From assembly GCF_004216955.1 (NCBI RefSeq), contig NZ_SGXL01000001.1, positions 2,569,413 to 2,633,412 of the forward strand: DNA of 64,000 nucleotides. The letters are read 5' to 3'. The position numbers were made by a program, and so were the translations under genes. Below, piece after piece: positions 58,788 to 64,000 of this stretch. The notes under the pieces were generated by a model, which did not search any database, was not told where the DNA came from, and saw nothing but the letters and a program-made list of their open reading frames with translations. The stretch's first letter is position 1. The number at the start of each line of letters is the position of its first letter. Source of the stretch: Fictibacillus sp. BK138 (GTDB lineage Bacteria > Bacillota > Bacilli > Bacillales > Fictibacillaceae).

Positions 58788-58880
58788 ATTTGAAAACCTC
58801 CCTTGAAGTGTACCAGCCTATAGGGCGCTCAAGGGAACATATAAATCCCTACAGGCAGGTACTTTTGAAGGTTTTCAAAT
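58788..58880 (-). promoter_or_regulatory. Long near-palindromic 5' leader covering the start region
   Basis: Left arm 58788-58825 and right arm 58847-58880 are reverse complements at most positions, with blocks ATTTGAAAACC/GGTTTTCAAAT, GTACC/GGTAC and CCCTA-AGGC, and a 21-base loop. In the mRNA the outer stem includes AGG of the Shine-Dalgarno and ends right next to the ATG at 58787. Either a translational switch or a small palindromic insertion element. Confidence 0.55.
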
Positions 58881-59029
58881 GCATATACCTATTGAACATA
58901 ACAGTCCTCCTTCTAAAAAAATTGATTACATATATTGTAACTGTTTTTTACACAAAACGATAAAAAAAGAGACCGATGACCAAATGCAATCTTCCTGCGT
59001 TTTGGATCAGTCACTTGTTATCGGTATCA

Positions 59030-59524
59030 CTATTTTTGTACAACCTGTATTTCAGGTTCGATGAGGTCCGTCTCTGGCGGGGTATACCCGAGGATTCTGC
59101 CGATCTTTACGATTTGTCCTTTATGATGGAATTCGTGGGTGGTTGTATGCGTAAAAAGCCAAAGGGCAGTGAACTCAGCGCTAGCACCACTTCTAAACGT
59201 TACTAGAGTGGACTCATTCCAGTCTCCTTTAAATCTATTCAGAAATTCATGGATCAGAGCATCTGTTTCCATAAAAATCTCGCGCATTTCCTGCACGGTG
59301 CGAACAGATTCTGGCTTTATTTCGGCAAGTGGTTTTCCAAGCGCACGATTCCCGAGCCATCCCCGGTAGCAATTCACTACATGAACATGCAGGCTGCGAA
59401 TGGAATCTCCGCCGAAGCTATCAAGCTCTTTCACATAATCCTCAGGTGACATCGTCTCACAATAACGAAATAACGTCTCCCTCGACCGTTGAATCCAATC
59501 ATACTGACTTACGAATACATCCAT
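59030..59524 (-). CDS. DinB-family protein
   Basis: 164 residues, four-helix bundle. Potential metal ligands are His in SLHVHVVNCYRGW (about 45-57) and in LFTHTTTHEFHHKGQIVKIG, the usual HxxxH of DinB/YfiT proteins. Many are thiol-dependent S-transferases or DNA-damage-induced proteins of unknown action. AAAAGGAG precedes ATG. It is monocistronic. Confidence 0.88.
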   Translation of the reverse strand: MDVFVSQYDWIQRSRETLFRYCETMSPEDYVKELDSFGGDSIRSLHVHVVNCYRGWLGNRALGKPLAEIKPESVRTVQEMREIFMETDALIHEFLNRFKGDWNESTLVTFRSGASAEFTALWLFTHTTTHEFHHKGQIVKIGRILGYTPPETDLIEPEIQVVQK

Positions 59525-59581
59525 CTTCCCGCTCTCCTTTTTAAAATGGAATAATCATGATGATTCTCGTGTTGTATGATT

Positions 59582-60163
59582 TTATACACATTGCACCGGG
59601 CTTAATTTTTCAGAGATACAAAGCACATCCTCATCAGTCATATAATACCGGTGACAGCTCATTAACGTCTGTCTCAAGTGCGCAGGTACACGACTTTCAT
59701 CATAGGCACAAATGGAAGTTGTCCCGAACTCAACAACCGTCTGATCAACTTCCTTTTCGTACTCTCCGACGTAATACGTGATCTGTTCCTGATCCGCCCA
59801 TTCCACATGCGCCCAGGTTCGAATAGAAATATGCTTATCAATGAAGGGGCCGACAAACTTTTTAAAGTAAGAGATAATCGTCGCGGAGTTAAAATCTCCT
59901 TTAAAACAATAAAAATCAAAATTGTTCACACGATGAACTTTCTCAAGATCTTCTTTACTTAGTTCGTTTTGCAGTTGTCTTTCAATCATCGGGTAAACTC
60001 TGTCGTTCTCGATTACGATGACATGATCTCCTTGTTCGATACCGGTGATGATATAAGAGACGGTGTTTTGAATATAAGATTCTTCACTCTGATATTCATA
60101 AAAGATATGACCGCCATTTGATTGCTGTAACTTTTTCGTTTGTTCCGTAATCTTTTCCCGCAA
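59582..60163 (-). CDS. Stand-alone MEDS-domain sensor protein
   Basis: 193 residues from TTG (TAGGGGG upstream). GGHIFYEYQSEESYIQNTVS, then YIITGIEQGDHVIVIENDRV, and RTWAHVEWADQEQITYYVGE are typical of MEDS (DcmR-type sensory) domains, RecA-like in fold. No HTH, PAS or kinase domain is attached, so it must act on another protein. An RsbR-like gene lies 3.2 kb away, and MEDS proteins can be linked to stress signalling; the link is inference. Confidence 0.82.
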   Translation of the reverse strand: MREKITEQTKKLQQSNGGHIFYEYQSEESYIQNTVSYIITGIEQGDHVIVIENDRVYPMIERQLQNELSKEDLEKVHRVNNFDFYCFKGDFNSATIISYFKKFVGPFIDKHISIRTWAHVEWADQEQITYYVGEYEKEVDQTVVEFGTTSICAYDESRVPAHLRQTLMSCHRYYMTDEDVLCISEKLSPVQCV

Positions 60164-60254
60164 TGCTGCAACCCCCTATTCAACTTATTTCCTTTAAGTA
60201 TAGAGGAAGTTAGTAGAATAATATAGTTAAGGTACTAATCATTTAACAGTTTTA

Positions 60255-60297
60255 ATATAAAAAAAGCTTAAAGAAGTTTTTCCTTTTAAGCTTTTCC
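60255..60297 (-). terminator. Terminator of the GHKL operon
   Basis: AAAAGCTTAAA...TTTAAGCTTTT with T run on the minus strand, directly after the last gene. Confidence 0.8.
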
Positions 60298-60303
60298 CTT
60301 AAA

Positions 60304-61431
60304 TCACTTGTCATACCAAAACCAGGCTGGTCTATTTTTCGATGTTTTACCACCAGTCGCCTTAAACTTAAAGCTGATCCCCTCTTCCTCTAAGGGCTTT
60401 AGAATGGTTTCAATTGTTTTGTTACCTATCACCCAAAGGGACCCACCTTTACTACGATGATCCACATATTCTAATTCATTACTTTCCAAATAGTTTAGTA
60501 GATTTTCTTTTCCTATAACTTCGTTTTCTTCTCTCTTTTCAAAAATCACATTTTCTGTGTGATCTGGAATAGAAAGCTCTGTAGATATAGGGATAGTAGA
60601 GGTCATATTATTGTCTTGGTAAAAATCTTCCATATCATTTGAATCTGCAGCTATCTCTTTAAAAGAATAATCTATCTGTGGGAACAATTCGGAAATATCA
60701 TAGTAAATGCTTAGATACTCTATAAAAAACTTTTTAAGCTCTTCTTTATCAAGCATGGGAGACATGATTACTGGATAGCTTTTATTAAATTCAAAAATGA
60801 CCCGTCGGCCAACACGTTCGTCGTCCCCTAGATCTTCACGGCCTTTAATTTTTGCTTTTAATACTTTTGATAAGTTCAATTCATCAATGATACTTAAAAT
60901 ATTGATTAAGAACTGGTCATTTCGAAATATCTCATACTTAATCATGTAATTAAATAGATCAAGATTCTCAATAATTAATTCATAATACCTTAATCGGTCA
61001 TTCTGATCAGTGAAGTTATCGTTAATGTATTGAGCTCCTAAAATAATTTTATAAATATAGTTTTCCCAGTCAAACTTTTTAAGGACCACGTTTCGAAACG
61101 TATTTTCTTTCTCTGCCACTTCTGGATACTCCGTTAAGATAAAGTTTTGCTTTTGTGTTAATAGTAACGAATGCCAAAACGTCTCATCCAAAAGCCAATC
61201 TCTCTCTATGTTCAAATAACAATCAGATATAATTTGGAATGCCTTTAAAAAGCTCCTTCTTTTCTCATCTTCACTTCCTCGTCCCATATAAATAGGAAAA
61301 TCAGGGGCTTCTCGTATATAGACTACCTTATCGGAAAAGTACTCCTCTTTTTCATTTACTTTCCCTTCAAGGAAATCGGTATATAAAGAATCAACGTTTT
61401 TATATCCTTTCTCAAGCAGCCTAACTTCCAT
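60304..61431 (-). CDS. DUF6339-like protein of the GHKL operon
   Basis: 375 residues from ATG 61431 (GGGGAGG upstream, inside the previous gene's end; 11-base overlap). Mostly helical N-terminal and middle part; the C-terminal module (about 315-375) reads YVDHRSKGGSLWVIGNKTIE, then FKFKATGGKTSKNRPAWFWY. This D-x-R-x-x-GG-x-LWV...RPAW tail is found on several defence-related proteins, including what I recall as DUF6339. No nuclease motif is clear. Third and last gene of the operon; probably part of one complex with the ATPase. Confidence 0.75.
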   Translation of the reverse strand: MEVRLLEKGYKNVDSLYTDFLEGKVNEKEEYFSDKVVYIREAPDFPIYMGRGSEDEKRRSFLKAFQIISDCYLNIERDWLLDETFWHSLLLTQKQNFILTEYPEVAEKENTFRNVVLKKFDWENYIYKIILGAQYINDNFTDQNDRLRYYELIIENLDLFNYMIKYEIFRNDQFLINILSIIDELNLSKVLKAKIKGREDLGDDERVGRRVIFEFNKSYPVIMSPMLDKEELKKFFIEYLSIYYDISELFPQIDYSFKEIAADSNDMEDFYQDNNMTSTIPISTELSIPDHTENVIFEKREENEVIGKENLLNYLESNELEYVDHRSKGGSLWVIGNKTIETILKPLEEEGISFKFKATGGKTSKNRPAWFWYDK

Positions 61432-62269
61432 GCATAACAACCTCCCCTAATGCTGCAGTGTACCTCTCTATAATACGATCTGAAATCAAATAAATGACTT
61501 CATCAATATTGTCCATGTTTAGCTCTGTCACGTTCTTCTTCTTCATCAAATTATATAATTTTAAATCAAGAGAGCCTTCGGGTTCCTGAATTTCATCCAA
61601 ATCAACATCGCCATCATCACTATTATTTTTGATAAAGGCCTGTAATGCTTTTGTTAGTCCAGCATAAATGTAAACATTGTTTAATACGTTGCTTTTTGGA
61701 AGGTGATTAAACTGAAACTCTGGTCTTCTATAATGTATAATTATGGTCTCCTGCCCCAATTCAACCTTAATATCAGACTTTAAATTCTCATTTAATTTTT
61801 TCTCAAATAGGTCAAATGGTTTATTAATACTGCCATCAAATACAATAACGTTGGAATAACCTAATAAGAAAAACCTAGGAACCGTCAATTGGTCTCTGAA
61901 CTGAAGATAGAATTCGCTTAAATCATCATTTTTCGCAAAAGGAATATCATCCAATGCTTGTATGTGTAATTGGATAGACGTCCTCTTAGTTAGAGAGATG
62001 CGAGTCTTATGCAGTTTCACAGATCTCTGTGCTGTATTCAATTTAAAAAATTTATTATCCTTTGATTGTATAATTAGGATCATTTGTGCTTTTCCACAAC
62101 TTATCTGTTCTTTCATAAATTCCGAGTCGATTTCATAATCAAAATGGAAGTGATAATAATCAGCATTTTCACTAACGGTTACATCTAAGTCAAAGAGGTT
62201 ATCAGCATAGCTATGGGATGTGTTTGACAAAACTGGATATGGAAAGTTAGCATCTTTTCGATATATCAC
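61421..62269 (-). CDS. Uncharacterised protein of the GHKL operon
   Basis: 282 residues from GTG 62269; its Shine-Dalgarno GGAGG is within the last codons of the ATPase gene, and only 3 bases separate the two reading frames, so translation is coupled. It begins MIYRKDANFPYPVLSNTSHS, then DLDVTVSENADYYHFHFDYE, beta-rich, and has an acidic stretch NNSDDGDVDLDEIQEPEG before a helical C-terminus. Its partner position between ATPase and DUF6339-like genes suggests an adaptor or structural subunit. No motif gives an activity. Confidence 0.75.
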   Translation of the reverse strand: MIYRKDANFPYPVLSNTSHSYADNLFDLDVTVSENADYYHFHFDYEIDSEFMKEQISCGKAQMILIIQSKDNKFFKLNTAQRSVKLHKTRISLTKRTSIQLHIQALDDIPFAKNDDLSEFYLQFRDQLTVPRFFLLGYSNVIVFDGSINKPFDLFEKKLNENLKSDIKVELGQETIIIHYRRPEFQFNHLPKSNVLNNVYIYAGLTKALQAFIKNNSDDGDVDLDEIQEPEGSLDLKLYNLMKKKNVTELNMDNIDEVIYLISDRIIERYTAALGEVVMHGS

Positions 62270-62272
62270 TTT

Positions 62273-64000
62273 TTACACCTCCACATAGTAAACAAACTTT
62301 AATGACCGGTTAAATGAATTTCTTAAGCTTAACTGGAGTTGCGCAATTCCGTCCTTTATTTGGACATTATTAATAACGTTTTTCCTGTAAGAACATTTTT
62401 CTCCAGCATTCATATCCACAATTCCATGATAGCTGTTTTGAATCTGAAATTCATCTGCATACTCTACGCCCATCCTGTCAATAATTGAAAGCGAAATATC
62501 GCAGGTATTCTCACCAGCTAGTTGATCGCTTTGAGTAAAGTCAAATTTAATTAACTCTTGATTATCAAGAATAATTCTTTCAACCATATCAGGGTGTGCG
62601 CTGTACCGTTCTTTTCCTTCTTGATTATCGTTGATATTTTCATTACTTTTTTGCCGTTTCAGAGGATCTCGTTTTCGGCTGGTAGAACCTTTTTTACTTT
62701 CACTGCCTTGTTTTTCTTTTGGTCCACGTTTTTCTTTTTGTGACTGTCTTGTAGTTGACTTCACTAGGGACTGCCCTTCGTTTATTTTCACTGTTCCTAA
62801 CGAGTTTTCAAGGTCTTTTTTAAATTGTGACTCTACAACATACAGAATATCTTGCGTATCCATCAAACCATCTGTCGGATTATTTTCTTTCACAGCTTCT
62901 TCAATAACCTTAGCAATCTCTTTTGATAGATTATTAATAAACCTCGTAGCTAGTCTCTTTAAGTTTCTGTCACTAAAATGGTCTTTAGAAAGTTGTGTGT
63001 GGGATTCATTTTCTAGTGACTTTAAATAAGAATCTTCGCTAGGACCACCAATAAGCACAGCATTAAATGGTTTCGTTGCATTAGCCGTAACAATAAAATC
63101 TTCAATTTTCATTCCAATCGTCCGCACTATCGCTACTCTTCCTTTTGGAATTCTTTCATCGTACCTGAAGTAAAGATGAAAGCTGAAGTCTTTCTCGCCA
63201 TTAGATACTTTAATCTCTCTAGCCGGTGTGTCCAAATATGTATCTATATATAAAGGGGTAAATTCCTTTTTTGCTTCCGCTATATCTTGGTTGTAATAGT
63301 TTTGATCTTTTACGTACTGCAAGATTGTATCTTTAGTAATCTTCTTATCATTCACATGAACTTCTAATTTATTTTTTAAGATAGAGATGAAAAAGCTATC
63401 ACAAATACTTTTAACGATTGCAATTTCATCATCATATTCCTCGCGAAAGTAAGGAATGATGATTTTTAAGCCTCTTGTATCTTTCTTAAAAACTTCATGA
63501 AAGTTGTTTTCGTAAGGATAAAACTTTGAGTTTTTTTCTTCCCATTTAACATCGGTAAAGTATCCTGTTGATCTAAAAGCCTGCCCATTATGGACATGTT
63601 CAATCAATTGTACAGTTCCACCTAAATGCTGCTCCCCGAAGGCGTCGCAATTTGCAAAGTACATCACATGGATATCTGAAGCTGAATTGGAAGCAATTTT
63701 ACCAATACCGTGAGATCCACCTCGTGAAACTTCAACAGCAGCATTATCTTCCTCAAAGTGCACCCCTTTATTATAGGCATAGATCCCCCACGTATCTTTT
63801 TTCGACCCACTCTGTCCGTTTTTAGCGCCCGTCAATCCGCGAGTGTTTATATCTTCAAAAGAAATATATCTAATCACATCTTGGTCAAGCTTGTTTTTCA
63901 TATGACTGATGGTTTCATTTGTATATGTATTGCGACCTTCTAGTTTCAGAATACGTTCTCTTACTTCATCGATGCCTGGAATATGTTCTTTAGGAATGTT
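62273..64000 (-). CDS. GHKL (MORC/MutL-type) ATPase, N-terminus beyond window edge
   Basis: The frame is open to the right edge; 575 codons seen. Near the edge ISFEDINTRGLTGAKNGQSG resembles the D-x-N-x-x-G-L form of the GHKL G1 box, and VSRGGSHGIGKIASNSAS is the G2/lid box, after which HVMYFANCD follows as in this family. The first helix with the N-box must lie beyond 64000. A basic low-complexity linker (about KEKRGPKEKQGSESKKG) precedes a C-terminal beta domain. GHKL ATPases of this type occur in restriction/defence operons. First visible gene of a three-gene operon. Confidence 0.82.
   Translation of the reverse strand, partial: NIPKEHIPGIDEVRERILKLEGRNTYTNETISHMKNKLDQDVIRYISFEDINTRGLTGAKNGQSGSKKDTWGIYAYNKGVHFEEDNAAVEVSRGGSHGIGKIASNSASDIHVMYFANCDAFGEQHLGGTVQLIEHVHNGQAFRSTGYFTDVKWEEKNSKFYPYENNFHEVFKKDTRGLKIIIPYFREEYDDEIAIVKSICDSFFISILKNKLEVHVNDKKITKDTILQYVKDQNYYNQDIAEAKKEFTPLYIDTYLDTPAREIKVSNGEKDFSFHLYFRYDERIPKGRVAIVRTIGMKIEDFIVTANATKPFNAVLIGGPSEDSYLKSLENESHTQLSKDHFSDRNLKRLATRFINNLSKEIAKVIEEAVKENNPTDGLMDTQDILYVVESQFKKDLENSLGTVKINEGQSLVKSTTRQSQKEKRGPKEKQGSESKKGSTSRKRDPLKRQKSNENINDNQEGKERYSAHPDMVERIILDNQELIKFDFTQSDQLAGENTCDISLSIIDRMGVEYADEFQIQNSYHGIVDMNAGEKCSYRKNVINNVQIKDGIAQLQLSLRNSFNRSLKFVYYVEV

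Overview
The window looks like chromosome from an aerobic, endospore-forming member of the Bacillaceae; a Fictibacillus- or Bacillus-like genus is my best guess from gene content, not a proven assignment. The reasons are low G+C, strong AGGAGG-type ribosome binding sites with frequent GTG/TTG starts, a gerA-type germinant receptor operon, ComK, a bacterial nitric oxide synthase, KhtT/KhtU, a YoaS-YozG-YoaT set, an RsbR-like stressosome protein and a heme O synthase. I see no rRNA, tRNA, CRISPR array, IS element or prophage.

Layout. 0-5 kb: a partial secreted repeat protein, an ABC exporter behind a leader peptide with mutually exclusive hairpins, an SGNH hydrolase and pheA. 5-16 kb: an ECF sigma/anti-sigma pair with an ECF-type promoter, an MDR oxidoreductase, a DMT exporter divergent from a LysR regulator, a subtilisin-like protease, and a run of small-molecule kinases (two APH-fold, one P-loop) with a TPR protein. 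16-26 kb: hydrolases, a GNAT-pentapeptide fusion, ctaB behind ResD-like sites, the yoaS-yozG-yoaT cluster, a truncated hemoglobin, and a secreted nucleosidase-family enzyme under a guanine-type riboswitch. 26-36 kb: NUDIX and GNAT genes, nos, a LysE exporter, khtTU, an MFS multidrug pump. 36-48 kb: three antibiotic-type modification genes, a VTT membrane protein, an accessory patch of small lipoproteins and short repeats (39.9-43.7 kb), an acetamidase, comK and opuD. 48-53 kb: a small membrane ORF and gerA-type A, B and C genes. 53-60 kb: an ArsR-AHSA1 operon with three operator-like sites, an RsbR-like protein, small membrane/zinc proteins, DinB and MEDS proteins. 60-64 kb: the downstream part of a GHKL-ATPase operon that resembles a defence cassette and runs off the right edge.

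Three things deserve most attention. First, four intergenic arrays, each of six imperfect units at 20-21 bp spacing and each with a different core, at 1.1, 24.2, 25.0 and 53.0 kb. Second, the GHKL-ATPase three-gene operon at the right edge, a candidate anti-phage or restriction-linked system. Third, RNA-level control: a guanine-type riboswitch on a secreted nucleosidase, a leader-peptide switch on an ABC exporter, and a near-palindromic leader directly abutting the start codon of a small Cys-rich protein. Genes with related jobs include nos and a truncated hemoglobin (NO synthesis and handling) 3 kb apart, opuD and khtTU (osmotic and K+ balance), and many exporters and modifying enzymes suited to life among soil competitors.
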